Below, piece after piece: positions 44,904-54,621 of a stretch of 64,000 nucleotides of DNA; within the stretch, counting starts at the first letter, position 1, and every line of letters starts with the position of its first letter. A model generated the notes under the pieces. That model searched no databases and was not told the origin of the DNA. It saw nothing but the letters and a program-made list of their open reading frames with translations. The DNA comes from Peptoniphilus stercorisuis. GTDB lineage: Bacteria > Bacillota > Clostridia > Tissierellales > Peptoniphilaceae. The stretch is taken from assembly GCF_017874395.1 (NCBI RefSeq), contig NZ_JAGGLJ010000003.1, positions 1 to 64,000 on the forward strand, in the 5' to 3' direction. The translations under genes and the position numbers were made by a program.

Positions 44904-45863
44904 ATGGAAAAAATTGCAATATTAACAAGTGGAGGAGATGCTCCAGGAATGAATGCTGTAATAAGATCAGTTGTAAGAACAGCAATCTATGAAGGAGCAG
45001 AGATTTATGGAGTAGAGGGCGGATATGAAGGCCTTATAGATGGAAAACTTACAAGATTATATGAATCATCTGTTGCAGATATAATCCAAAGAGGTGGCAC
45101 GATTCTTGGAACTTCAAGATCTACAAGATTTAAAACAGATGAAGGATTTAAAAAGGCAATACAAGTATTAGAAGTATTTGGAATAAAAAAAGTCATAGTT
45201 GCAGGAGGAGATGGCTCATTAAGAGGGGCATTAAAATTATCTCAAGCAGGAATAGATGTAGTTGGGATTCCACTTTCAATTGATAATGATCTGGGATATA
45301 CTGATTATACTATTGGATTTTTTACAGCAGTTGAAACTGCAACAGAGGCAATCTCTAGAATTCGTGATACAACAGAAGCTCATGGACGTGCAAATATTGT
45401 AGAAGTTATGGGACGAAATTGTGGAGATATAGCACTTTATTCTGGACTTGCAGGTGGTGCAGAAAGTATAATTGTACCTGAGAGAAAAGACGATATAGAA
45501 GAAATCATAAAAAAAGCAATAGTAACTAGAAATAGAGGCAAAAAATATCATATAATAGTAATGGCAGAAGGTGCTGGAGATACTAATGAGTTTGCAAAGG
45601 AATTTGAAAAACTTACTGGAATAGATACTAAAGTTACAGTTCTTGGATATATTCAAAGAGGTGGAAGTCCAAATATTGTAGATAGAATGTTAGGTTCTAC
45701 AATTGGAAACAAGGCAGTAACAGAAGTATTAAAAGAAAACTCAAGTTTTGCAATAGGATATACTAATGGAAAAGTAAAAGTTTTTGATCTTGAAGAAGCA
45801 CTTAGCATAGATAAAGTATTTAATGACGAAATTAACGAAGTAGTAAAGGCAATTTCTATCTAG
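44904..45863 (+). CDS. pfkA: ATP-dependent 6-phosphofructokinase
   Basis: 319 residues. SGGDAPGMNAVIRS, the GGDGS nucleotide loop, catalytic SIDNDL (normally TIDND; the Thr is Ser here), EVMGRNCGDIAL and YIQRGGSPNIVDR. Gly in GGDGS predicts ATP, not pyrophosphate, as donor. In an operon with dnaE and pyk. Confidence 0.96.
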   Translation: MEKIAILTSGGDAPGMNAVIRSVVRTAIYEGAEIYGVEGGYEGLIDGKLTRLYESSVADIIQRGGTILGTSRSTRFKTDEGFKKAIQVLEVFGIKKVIVAGGDGSLRGALKLSQAGIDVVGIPLSIDNDLGYTDYTIGFFTAVETATEAISRIRDTTEAHGRANIVEVMGRNCGDIALYSGLAGGAESIIVPERKDDIEEIIKKAIVTRNRGKKYHIIVMAEGAGDTNEFAKEFEKLTGIDTKVTVLGYIQRGGSPNIVDRMLGSTIGNKAVTEVLKENSSFAIGYTNGKVKVFDLEEALSIDKVFNDEINEVVKAISI

Positions 45864-45883
45864 ATTGAGTAAGGAGGAAAAAA

Positions 45884-47629
45884 GTGAAAAAGACTAAAAT
45901 TGTATGTACAATTGGTCCTGCAAGTGAAGATGAAGAAGTTTTAAGACATCTTATAGAAGAAGGTCTTGATGTAGCAAGGCTTAACTTCTCACATGGAACA
46001 CATGAAGAACATAAGAAAAAAATAGAAACTATTAAAAAATTGAGAAAAGAATTAAATCGTCCAATAGCTATTATGCTAGATACTAAGGGACCAGAAATAA
46101 GACTTGGCGATTTTAAAGACAAAATGGTTCTAGATTTAAAAGATGGTGACAAATTTACATTAACTACAAGAGATATTATAGGTGATGAAAATATAGTTTC
46201 AGTATCTTATAAAGATCTTCCAAAGGATTTAAAAGTTGGATCAAAAGTTCTTATAGATGATGGACTAGTAGGACTTGTAGTAGAAAGCATTGAAGATACA
46301 GAAATCTACACAATAGTAGAAAGTGGTGGAAATATTTCATCTCATAAGGGAGTAAATGTTCCAAATGCACATATTAAATTACCAGCACTTACAGAAAAAG
46401 ATAAATCAGATATATTATTTGGTATAGAAAATGATATAGACTTTATCGCTGCATCTTTTATAAGGACAAAAGACGATGTGCTTGGGATCAGAAAAGTCCT
46501 AGAGGACCAAGGAAACTATAACATCAGAATAATATCTAAAATAGAATCAAGACAAGGTCTTGAAAATATAGATGAAATCATAGATGCATCAGATGGAATA
46601 ATGGTAGCAAGAGGAGATCTTGGTGTTGAAATAGCAACAGAAGAAGTACCTATTGCACAAAAGGAAATTATAAAAAAATGTAATCTTGCATCAAAGGCAG
46701 TAATTACTGCAACACAAATGTTAGATTCAATGATTAGAAATCCACGTCCTACAAGAGCAGAGGCAAATGACGTTGCAAATGCTGTACTTGATGGAACAAG
46801 TGCTGTAATGCTTTCAGGGGAATCTGCAAATGGAAAATATCCAGAACTTGCAGTTAAAACAATGAGAAGAATAGTAGAAGTTACAGAAAGCTCCTTTGAT
46901 TATAGAGAACTTTTAATTAGAAGAATAGAAAGTGTATCTAATACAACAACAAATGCCATAGGAAAAAGTACTTGTACTCTTGCAAGAGAACTTGAAGCAA
47001 GTGCAATAATAACAGCAACTACATCAGGATATACTACAAGATCAATTTCTAAATTTAGACCAGAATCTAAAATAATTGCAACAACAACATCAGAAAAAGT
47101 AAGAAGACAATTATCACTAGAATGGGGAATAGAATCAATACTTGTTCCAGCACTTACTAATACAGATGATGTAATAGAAAATTCAATAGAAATGGCACTT
47201 AAAGAAAATCTTGTAAAACCAGGAGATACAGTAATATTAACAGCAGGAGTTCCAGTTGGACTTGCAGGCTCTACAAACCTTATAAAAGTTCAAACAATTG
47301 CAGAAATATTATGTAAGGGAACAGGACTTGGAAAAGAAGTAATAACTGCAAAGGCAGTAGTAGTAGAAAAAATTGAAGATTTAATAAAAGACTTTAAAGA
47401 TGGAGATATAATAGTAACTTCATCAACAGATAGAGATATTATAAAATATGTAGAAAAAGCATCAGGAATAATTGCAGAAACAGCAGGATATACATCTCAT
47501 GCAGCAGTAACAGGTGTTACACTTGAAATACCAACAATAGTTGGAGCTCATAATGCTAAATCTGTAATTAAAACAGGTGATATAATAACACTTGATCCAA
47601 CAGATGGAACAGTTAAAAAAGGTCTTTAA
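45884..47629 (+). CDS. pyk: Pyruvate kinase with C-terminal PEP-utiliser domain
   Basis: 581 residues from GTG 45884 after AAGGAGGA. KTKIVCTIGPASED, the barrel motif MVARGDLGVEI with ATQMLDSMIRNPRPTRAE, and an extra C-terminal domain of about 110 residues with GYTSHAAVTGV, as in Geobacillus-type Pyk. The His of TSHAA corresponds to the phosphohistidine swivel motif. Catalyses the last glycolytic step. Ends the dnaE-pfkA-pyk operon. Confidence 0.97.
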   Translation: MKKTKIVCTIGPASEDEEVLRHLIEEGLDVARLNFSHGTHEEHKKKIETIKKLRKELNRPIAIMLDTKGPEIRLGDFKDKMVLDLKDGDKFTLTTRDIIGDENIVSVSYKDLPKDLKVGSKVLIDDGLVGLVVESIEDTEIYTIVESGGNISSHKGVNVPNAHIKLPALTEKDKSDILFGIENDIDFIAASFIRTKDDVLGIRKVLEDQGNYNIRIISKIESRQGLENIDEIIDASDGIMVARGDLGVEIATEEVPIAQKEIIKKCNLASKAVITATQMLDSMIRNPRPTRAEANDVANAVLDGTSAVMLSGESANGKYPELAVKTMRRIVEVTESSFDYRELLIRRIESVSNTTTNAIGKSTCTLARELEASAIITATTSGYTTRSISKFRPESKIIATTTSEKVRRQLSLEWGIESILVPALTNTDDVIENSIEMALKENLVKPGDTVILTAGVPVGLAGSTNLIKVQTIAEILCKGTGLGKEVITAKAVVVEKIEDLIKDFKDGDIIVTSSTDRDIIKYVEKASGIIAETAGYTSHAAVTGVTLEIPTIVGAHNAKSVIKTGDIITLDPTDGTVKKGL

Positions 47630-47634
47630 TATAA

Positions 47635-47665
47635 AAAGCATCTCCTAAGGAGATGCTTTATTTTT
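47635..47665. terminator. Bidirectional terminator after pyk
   Basis: Eleven-base perfect stem AAAGCATCTCC / GGAGATGCTTT with loop TAA, then ATTTTT; also serves the convergent lipoprotein gene. Confidence 0.92.
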
Positions 47666-48203
47666 CGAAATTTATAAAATCATTTTGGATATTATCTATA
47701 AGATATTTGTCATCTTTTTTTATAATAGTAAACTCTTGAGTATTTTTATAATCAGTTTTTATATTATTTTTAAGTTCAATATGAAGTTCATAATCCACCT
47801 TGTAAATATCCTGTGAGACTTTTTCAATAGAGACAATATCAACACTAGATTTTTTAATATTATTGATTTTTAGGTTAAAATTTGGAAGATTTCTATTTAC
47901 AATCAAGTCATTTAAACAATTTAAACTAATTAAATCTCTATAGTTATTAAAATATTTAACAGAATCAAAGGAATTTTCATTTTCAATTTCTTTATTTGTT
48001 TGAATATCAAGATAAATTGTAGTAGAAGACTTTTCAATATCTTCTTTAATTTCAGCAATATCATCATTAGTAAAATACATCTGATCATAATAAGTATTTA
48101 AAAAAGAGTTTATTAAAGCTTCCTTTTCATCTCTATTACAAGAGACTAAAAAAACAAAGGAAAATAAAGTTATAAAAATAATTAATAATTTTTTCTTTTT
48201 CAT
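47658..48203 (-). CDS. Putative lipoprotein, unknown function
   Basis: 181 residues. Basic N-terminus, hydrophobic stretch and lipobox FLVSC (Cys about 22) indicate lipid anchoring. The rest is charged and Asn/Asp/Lys-rich with beta-type pattern near the end (YKVDYELHIELKN, EFTIIKKDDKYLID), reminiscent of small secreted NTF2-like folds, but no family is recognised. Shine-Dalgarno CGAGGTGA. Monocistronic. Confidence 0.7.
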   Translation of the reverse strand: MKKKKLLIIFITLFSFVFLVSCNRDEKEALINSFLNTYYDQMYFTNDDIAEIKEDIEKSSTTIYLDIQTNKEIENENSFDSVKYFNNYRDLISLNCLNDLIVNRNLPNFNLKINNIKKSSVDIVSIEKVSQDIYKVDYELHIELKNNIKTDYKNTQEFTIIKKDDKYLIDNIQNDFINFEK

Positions 48204-48405
48204 AAAATCACCTCGAAAAAAATCTAAATTATTGAACTTAATATCACTATATCACAATAAATAAATATTATTAAATAAAGGGAATATTTAAATTAAATGA
48301 AGTATCACAAAAAATGACTAAATATAATGTATAATCACAGTATAAATAGAGTATATATAAAATATAAGATAAAATTAAATTAATATAAATTATCAGGAGG
48401 TAATT

Positions 48406-49578
48406 ATGCAAGATTTTATTTTTGAAGTAAGTACTAAAATTCTCTTTGGAAGAGATAATTTAAAAAAACTATCAAAAGAAATAAAAGCACATGGAAATAA
48501 AGTTTTAATTTGTTATGGAGGAGGTTCTGTAAAAAGATCAGGACTATATGACAAAATAGTAGCAAATTTAAAAGAAAATAATATAGAATACAAAGACCTT
48601 GCAGGAATAGAGCCAAATCCTAGAATAGAATCAGTAAAAAGAGGAATAGAAATAGTAAAAGAAAATAATATTGATTTTATACTAGCAGTAGGTGGAGGAT
48701 CAGTAATAGACTGTGCAAAACTTGTAGCAGCAGGAGCAAAAATTGAAGCAGATCCTTGGAAAATAGTCCTTGGAGAAGAAAGAGTAAGAGAAGCTCTACC
48801 AATAGGAGCAATCCTTACAATTGCAGCAACAGGCTCAGAAATGGATAATTTATCAGTAATTTCAAATATGGATACAAAGCAAAAATTAGCTTGGGGATCA
48901 AAATATGTACTTCCAAAATTTGCAATTATGAACCCAGAATACACTTATACAGTTCCAAAATATCACACAGCAGCAGGCTCTGCAGATATAATGAGTCATA
49001 CAATGGAAAACTACTTCTCATTAAATGATGGATGCTATATGCAAGATAGAATGTCTGAAGGAATACTAAAGACAGTAATAAACTATGGACCAATTGCCTA
49101 TAATGATCCAGAAAATTACGAAGCACGTGCAAACTTAATGTGGTCAAGTTCTTGGGCAATAAATGGACTATTGGGATCAGGAAAATCAACAGCTTGGTCA
49201 GTTCATGCAATGGAACACGAACTATCAGCATATTATGATATAACACATGGAGTAGGACTTGCAATCTTAACACCAAGATGGTTAAGACATGTATTAAATG
49301 ATGAAACAGTAGAAAAAATTGCAACATTTGGAAAAAATGTCTTTGAAATAGAAGAAACATCTGATAGATTTGAAGATGCAAATAAAGCAATAGATGCACT
49401 TCACAAATTCTTTAAAGAAGAACTTAATATCCCAATGACACTAAAAGAAATTGGAATAGACGAAACACATCTAAGAGAAATGGCAGATGCTACAATAACA
49501 CATAATGGTGGAAATATTATGGGATTTGTAGAACTATCATCAGAAGATGTATATGAAATATTTAAAGAAAGTTTATAA
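48406..49578 (+). CDS. Iron-containing alcohol dehydrogenase, butanol-dehydrogenase type (copy 1)
   Basis: 390 residues of the YqhD/BdhA group. Nucleotide-binding GGGSVIDCAKLVAAG, metal ligands Asp194, His198 (ADIMSHTMENYF), His267 (WSVHAMEHE) and His281 (DITHGVG). Such enzymes reduce aldehydes (butanal, methylglyoxal, lactaldehyde) mainly with NADPH. AGGAGG ribosome site. A close paralogue follows at 49708, separated by a terminator. Confidence 0.93.
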   Translation: MQDFIFEVSTKILFGRDNLKKLSKEIKAHGNKVLICYGGGSVKRSGLYDKIVANLKENNIEYKDLAGIEPNPRIESVKRGIEIVKENNIDFILAVGGGSVIDCAKLVAAGAKIEADPWKIVLGEERVREALPIGAILTIAATGSEMDNLSVISNMDTKQKLAWGSKYVLPKFAIMNPEYTYTVPKYHTAAGSADIMSHTMENYFSLNDGCYMQDRMSEGILKTVINYGPIAYNDPENYEARANLMWSSSWAINGLLGSGKSTAWSVHAMEHELSAYYDITHGVGLAILTPRWLRHVLNDETVEKIATFGKNVFEIEETSDRFEDANKAIDALHKFFKEELNIPMTLKEIGIDETHLREMADATITHNGGNIMGFVELSSEDVYEIFKESL

Positions 49579-49585
49579 TTAAATA

Positions 49586-49611
49586 AAGGGCTAAGTAATT
49601 AGCTCTTTTTT
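49586..49611 (+). terminator. Terminator between the two alcohol dehydrogenases
   Basis: Stem AAGGGCTAA / TTAGCTCTT (one G-T wobble), loop GTAA, then TTTTTT. Confidence 0.8.
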
Positions 49612-49707
49612 ACATAAAAGAGTAAAAATAAAGTTTAATATTAAAAATTTAAAAGGGTATAAATAATATATCAGTTTAAATAAATAATTGTTTTTTAGGA
49701 GGTAATT

Positions 49708-50880
49708 ATGCAAGATTTTATATACCAAGTAGATACTAAAATACTATTTGGTCATGATCAACTTAGAAACCTGTCTAAGGAAATAAAAAAATATGGTAAT
49801 AGAGTACTTATTTGTTATGGTGGTGGAAGCATAAAAAAATCTGGTCTTTATGATAAAGTTATAAAAGAATTAGAAGAAAATGATATCTTTTATAAAGAGC
49901 TATGGGACATAGAGCCAAACCCTAGAGTAGAATCAGTAAAAAGGGGAGTAGAAATAGTAAAAAAACATAGCCTAAACTTTATACTTCCAGTAGGTGGAGG
50001 ATCAGTAATAGACTGTGCAAAACTTGTAGCAGCAGGAGCAAAAGTTGAAACAGATCCATGGAAGATAGTTATTGGAGAAGAAATTGTAAAAGAAGCACTA
50101 CCAATAGGAGCAATACTTACAATTGCAGCAACAGGCTCAGAAATGGATAAAGCATCAGTTATAACAAATGTTAAAACAAAGCAAAAACTAGGCTGGGCAT
50201 CAAAACATGTACTTCCAAAATTTGCAATTATGAACCCAGAATACACATATACAGTTCCAAAATATCACACATCAGCAGGAGTAGCAGACATAATGAGTCA
50301 TACAATGGAAAACTACTTCTCACTAAATGATGGATGCTATATGCAAGATAGAATGGCAGAAGGCATATTAAAAACAATGATAAAATATGGACCAATAGCT
50401 TATAATGATCCAGAAAACTACGAAGCACGTGCAAATATAATGTGGTCAAACTCATGGGCGATAAATGGACTATTGGGATCAGGAAAATCAACAGCTTGGT
50501 CAGTACATGCAATGGAACACGAACTATCAGCCTACTATGACATAACTCATGGAATAGGACTTGCAATCTTAACACCAAGATGGTTAAAACATGTGCTAAA
50601 TAATGAAACAGTAGAAAAAATAGCAACATTTGGAAAAAATGTATTTGAAATAGAAGAAACATCTGACAAATTTGAAGATGCAAATAAAGCAATAGATGCA
50701 CTATATAAATTCTTTAAAGACGAAATGCATATACCAATGACACTTCAAGAGCTAGACATAGATGAAACACATCTAAGAGATATGGCAAAAGCTACAATAA
50801 GACATAAAAATGGACCAATAAAAGGATTCCAAACACTACAAGAAGAAGATGTATATGAAATTTATAAAATGAGTCTTTAA
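49708..50880 (+). CDS. Iron-containing alcohol dehydrogenase, butanol-dehydrogenase type (copy 2)
   Basis: 390 residues, same length as copy 1 and identical over long blocks, including all metal ligands and even the translation-start context (AGGAGGTAATTATGCAAGAT). Differences cluster at 46-100, 147-170 and the C-terminal 30 residues. A tandem gene duplication; because each copy has its own terminator or leader they may be expressed differently. Confidence 0.93.
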   Translation: MQDFIYQVDTKILFGHDQLRNLSKEIKKYGNRVLICYGGGSIKKSGLYDKVIKELEENDIFYKELWDIEPNPRVESVKRGVEIVKKHSLNFILPVGGGSVIDCAKLVAAGAKVETDPWKIVIGEEIVKEALPIGAILTIAATGSEMDKASVITNVKTKQKLGWASKHVLPKFAIMNPEYTYTVPKYHTSAGVADIMSHTMENYFSLNDGCYMQDRMAEGILKTMIKYGPIAYNDPENYEARANIMWSNSWAINGLLGSGKSTAWSVHAMEHELSAYYDITHGIGLAILTPRWLKHVLNNETVEKIATFGKNVFEIEETSDKFEDANKAIDALYKFFKDEMHIPMTLQELDIDETHLRDMAKATIRHKNGPIKGFQTLQEEDVYEIYKMSL

Positions 50881-50918
50881 GTATCATTCTTGAAATTTAT
50901 AAAATTAATAGTTAATAT

Positions 50919-50950
50919 AAGAGTTGGGATTAATTCCTAACTCTTATTTA
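50919..50950 (+). terminator. Hairpin upstream of glpK, weak terminator
   Basis: Eleven-base near-perfect stem AAGAGTTGGGA / TCCTAACTCTT with five-base loop, but only a broken T tract (ATTTATT). It lies 12 bases before the glpK ribosome site, so it may end the dehydrogenase transcript or act as a leader element. Confidence 0.5.
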
Positions 50951-50964
50951 TTAGGTGGTAAAAA

Positions 50965-52458
50965 ATGAAAAAATACATAATGGCAATAGATTCAGGAACA
51001 ACTTCAAATAGATGTATAATATTTAATAAAAAAGGTGAAATAGTATCATCATCACAAAAAGAATTTAAACAATACTTCCCACAACCAGGATGGGTAGAAC
51101 AAGACGCAGACGAAATATGGTCAAATCAAATAGGCGTCTGTGTAGAAGCAATAAACAAAGCAAATATAAAAGCAGAAGAAATCTCATCAATAGGAATAAC
51201 AAACCAAAGAGAAACAACAATAATTTGGAACAAAAAAACAGGAATACCAATATATAATGCCATAGTATGGCAATGTAGAAGAACATCAAACTACTGTGAC
51301 GAGCTTAAAAACAAAGGCTATACAGAAAAAATAAAAGAAAAAACAGGACTATTAATAGATGCCTACTTTTCAGCAACAAAAATCAAATGGATACTAGAAA
51401 ATGTAGAAGGAGCAAAAGAACAAGCAGAAAAAGGCGAACTACTCTTTGGAACAGTAGATACATGGCTAATCTATAAACTAACAGGAGGAAAAACTCACGC
51501 AACAGACTACTCAAATGCCTCAAGAACAATGCTCTATAATATAAACGAGTTAAAATGGGACGAAGAAATATTACAACTATTAGAAATTCCAAAAGAAATA
51601 CTACCAGAAGTTAGAAACTCATCAGGAAACTTTGGAAAAGTAATAGCAAAATACTTCGGAGGAGAAATAGAAATAACAGGAGTAGCAGGAGATCAACAAT
51701 CAGCACTATTTGGACAAATCTGCCTAGAAGAAGGAGAAGCAAAAAACACCTATGGAACAGGAGCCTTCCTTTTAATGAATACAGGTAGAAAAAAAATAGA
51801 AAGTAAAAAAGGACTACTAAGCACAATAGCTTGGGGAATAGATGGGAAAATAACCTACGCACTAGAAGGATCAATATTTGTAGCAGGATCAGCAGTACAA
51901 TGGCTAAGAGATGATTTAAAAATAATAGACTCATCAGAAGACTCCGAATATATGGCAACAAAAGTAGAAGATACAAATGATTGCTATATAGTACCAGCCT
52001 TTACAGGACTAGGAGCACCATACTGGGACCAATACGCAAGAGGAACAATAGTAGGACTAACAAGAGGAGTAAACAAATACCATATAATACGAGCAACACT
52101 AGAATCAATAGCATTACTATCACAAGACGTACTTCATGTAATGGAAAAAGAATGTAATGGCAAACTTAAAAAATTAAAAGTAGATGGAGGAGCATCAGCA
52201 AATAACTTTATGATGCAATTTCAATCAGACATAACAAATACAAAAGTAGTACGTCCAAAACTACTAGAATCAACAGCAAGAGGAGCAGCCTTTTTAGCAG
52301 GAATACACTCAGGATTTTGGACAATAGAAGAAATACAAGAATTAGAAAAAGATGCAAGAATATTCATACCAAAAATGTCAGAAGAAGAAAGAAATAAAAA
52401 AATAAAAAGATGGCATAGAGCAGTAGAATATTCAAAAAATTGGGCAAAAGAAGACTAA
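50965..52458 (+). CDS. glpK: Glycerol kinase
   Basis: 497 residues. FGGY-family: [14 protein letters not shown] (the usual Gln after Asp is Ser), [25 protein letters not shown], and [18 protein letters not shown]. Converts glycerol to sn-glycerol-3-phosphate. No glpF or glpD/glpA is adjacent. Codons are almost uniformly A-ended. ATG follows AGGTGG. Confidence 0.95.
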   Translation: MKKYIMAIDSGTTSNRCIIFNKKGEIVSSSQKEFKQYFPQPGWVEQDADEIWSNQIGVCVEAINKANIKAEEISSIGITNQRETTIIWNKKTGIPIYNAIVWQCRRTSNYCDELKNKGYTEKIKEKTGLLIDAYFSATKIKWILENVEGAKEQAEKGELLFGTVDTWLIYKLTGGKTHATDYSNASRTMLYNINELKWDEEILQLLEIPKEILPEVRNSSGNFGKVIAKYFGGEIEITGVAGDQQSALFGQICLEEGEAKNTYGTGAFLLMNTGRKKIESKKGLLSTIAWGIDGKITYALEGSIFVAGSAVQWLRDDLKIIDSSEDSEYMATKVEDTNDCYIVPAFTGLGAPYWDQYARGTIVGLTRGVNKYHIIRATLESIALLSQDVLHVMEKECNGKLKKLKVDGGASANNFMMQFQSDITNTKVVRPKLLESTARGAAFLAGIHSGFWTIEEIQELEKDARIFIPKMSEEERNKKIKRWHRAVEYSKNWAKED

Positions 52459-52485
52459 GTGAGTTTAAACTCACTTTTTATTTTG
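52457..52485 (+). terminator. Terminator after glpK
   Basis: Stem AAGTGAGTTT / AAACTCACTT followed by TTTATTTT. Confidence 0.85.
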
Positions 52486-52501
52486 GAGAAATAGGTGGAA
52501 A

Positions 52502-53083
52502 ATGAGAAAATGGTCTAAAATAAACAAAGAATTTAAAAACTTAAGAGCAAAATCAATGGAAAAAACAATAGATATAGGAATTACAAGCTATAGAAAAGCC
52601 CATGAGAATGCAGGAAGAGGATATATAAGAATAAATGGAATAGAAATTTTAAACGCCTGCACACTTTCAAAAAATATAGAAATGAATAAAAGAGAAAAAG
52701 AAAATAAAAATATAGAAATAGACAAAAACCTATTAGAAAAAGAAAAATTAAACTTAAAAAACAATTTACTTTATGAAGACTACAATAAAGAAGAATTAGA
52801 AAACATTGCAAAAAATAGATTAATATATGAAATATCTGAAAAAGAATTATTAAAAGAAAATATATATGACGAACTAGACTTAGTTTATTCTATAGAAGAA
52901 TTTTTAAATATGAATATACAAGAAGCGATAAAAAGTAAAAATAACTTAATAAATATCTTTTACTTAATAGATAGACGAGTGGGAAAAAGAACTCTTAAAA
53001 CAATAGAAAAAGAAATAGAAGAAAAAGATGAATTAGTAAAAAATATATATAAACTAAGATGTATCAAGGAAAATATTGTGTAA
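52502..53083 (+). CDS. Conserved hypothetical protein, possibly SF0329-like
   Basis: 193 residues, highly charged (Lys/Glu) with long helices from about 60 onward. The N-terminal RKWSKINKEFKNLRAKSM ... SYRKAHENAGRGYIRINGIEI resembles a small conserved family that I recall as SF0329-like; this is memory, not a search. No catalytic motif visible. It lies next to uvsE with REP repeats between, and shares its A-rich composition. Confidence 0.55.
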   Translation: MRKWSKINKEFKNLRAKSMEKTIDIGITSYRKAHENAGRGYIRINGIEILNACTLSKNIEMNKREKENKNIEIDKNLLEKEKLNLKNNLLYEDYNKEELENIAKNRLIYEISEKELLKENIYDELDLVYSIEEFLNMNIQEAIKSKNNLINIFYLIDRRVGKRTLKTIEKEIEEKDELVKNIYKLRCIKENIV

Positions 53084-53376
53084 TCAAATATATCATTCAA
53101 AGATAATTATAATACATATCATTTAAATTGACGCCTTGGAAATGCGTCCCTACGCTAACATTGTGTATTGTAAGGAGCGTTGTCCCCAACGCTCAGCATA
53201 CAACGTATGTATTTAAATAATAAAAAATTAGTTTCAAATGTATTTTTTGAAAATATCCCCCGACGTAGGGAACTCTCTCCGAGAGGTCCGAACAAATAAA
53301 TCATTTTACAATAATCATTTTATAATGTATATATTTACACAATCATAGATTTAAAAAATAAAAAAGGAGAATAAAA
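53084..53376 (+). repeat. REP repeat region B
   Basis: Class 1 hairpin at 53129-53153 (GTAG on minus strand; first base of the stem mutated), class 3 variant GGAGCGTT-N6-AACGCTC at 53170-53195 with GTAA instead of GTAG, and class 2 (GGAACTCTC-N3-GAGAGGTCC) at 53265-53289 with GTAG on the plus strand. Right-hand flank 53290-53350 matches the conserved linker seen after other class 2 arms. Confidence 0.82.
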
Positions 53377-54621
53377 ATGATTGGATATGCTTGTTTACCA
53401 GTAGGATTTAGAGACTATTCATTTAAAAAAGTATTAAAGAAAAATCTAAACTACGAAAACTTAAAAATAGCAATAAAAAACAACCTAAACTCATTAGACA
53501 AAATATTAGAATACAATATTGAAAATAATATTAAACTATTTAGAATATCATCAGATTTAATACCCTTTGGCGACAAAGCCTTAGAATACATTGACTGGAA
53601 AAAAGAATTTAAATGTGAATTTGAGAAAATAGGACAAAAAATTAAAGAAAACAACCTAAGAGTATCATTTCACCCAGGGCAATATACAGTTCTAAACTCA
53701 CCAAAAGAAGAAGTTGTAAAAAATACAACAATGGATCTAAAATATCATTGCAATGTACTAGATCTTATGAACTTAGACAAAAACCATAAAATAATATTAC
53801 ACGTAGGTGGAGTATATGGAAATAAAGAATTAGCCACAAAAAGATTTATAGAAAACTATAAAAAACTAGATACAAATATAAAAAATAGACTAGTAATAGA
53901 AAATGATGATAAATCTTATAATGTAGATGACCTTTTATATATTAATTCACAAATAGAAATACCACTTGTATTTGACAACCTTCACAATGAAATAAATCCA
54001 GCAAAAACAAAAAGAAATGAAGAAGAAATAATAAAAATATTTGCAAAAACTTGGAAAAAAAGTAACGGAAAACAAAAAACACATTACTCACAACAAGACA
54101 AAAACAAACAAATAGGATCACATTCAAAAACCATAGATATTTTAGAATTTAAAAAATATTATGAAAAAATAGACCAAGAAATAGACATAATGCTAGAAGT
54201 AAAAGACAAAGACCTATCATCAATAAAAATTAATAATCTATTTAAAAATCATGTAAAATATTTAGAAAAAGAATGGGCAAAATATAAATACAATATACTA
54301 GAACATAGTCCAAAAAACTATTTTGAAATAAGAGAACTATTAAAAGACAGGCAAAACTATAATATCTTAGAATTTTATGAACTAATAGACAGCTCCTTAG
54401 AAAAAGAAATAGAAAAAAATAACTTTATAAATAGTTCAGATCATGTTTGGGGATACTTTAAAAAAATAGCAGAAGAAAAAGAAATAGAAAAATATCAAAG
54501 ATACAAAGAAAAATATTTAGAAAATAAAATAACTATAAAACCAATAAAAAAATATCTTTTACAACTCTCAGAAAAATATAAAAGTGAGTATCTATTAAAA
54601 TCCTATTACTTTAATATATAA
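53377..54621 (+). CDS. uvsE: UV DNA damage endonuclease (UvsE/UvdE family)
   Basis: TIM-barrel endonuclease that nicks 5' to UV photoproducts and other lesions. Metal-binding motifs are visible: RISSDLIPFG, SFHPGQYTVLNSP, HVGGVYGNKE, ENDDKSYNVDDLL, VFDNLHNEINP and HYSQQDKNKQIGSHS. At 414 residues it is longer than the usual core of about 300; the extra C-terminal hundred residues are a Lys-rich helical region of unknown role. Shine-Dalgarno AAAGGAG. REP repeats lie on both sides. Confidence 0.92.
   Translation: MIGYACLPVGFRDYSFKKVLKKNLNYENLKIAIKNNLNSLDKILEYNIENNIKLFRISSDLIPFGDKALEYIDWKKEFKCEFEKIGQKIKENNLRVSFHPGQYTVLNSPKEEVVKNTTMDLKYHCNVLDLMNLDKNHKIILHVGGVYGNKELATKRFIENYKKLDTNIKNRLVIENDDKSYNVDDLLYINSQIEIPLVFDNLHNEINPAKTKRNEEEIIKIFAKTWKKSNGKQKTHYSQQDKNKQIGSHSKTIDILEFKKYYEKIDQEIDIMLEVKDKDLSSIKINNLFKNHVKYLEKEWAKYKYNILEHSPKNYFEIRELLKDRQNYNILEFYELIDSSLEKEIEKNNFINSSDHVWGYFKKIAEEKEIEKYQRYKEKYLENKITIKPIKKYLLQLSEKYKSEYLLKSYYFNI

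Noticed and set aside
45276-45656. 126-codon Cys/Ser/Tyr-rich minus-strand ORF
   Set aside because: Shadow of pfkA, which is complete and in an operon.
48513-50701. Minus-strand ORFs of 118-157 codons opposite both alcohol dehydrogenases
   Set aside because: They appear at equivalent positions in both paralogues because the DNA is duplicated, not because they are genes; no ribosome sites.
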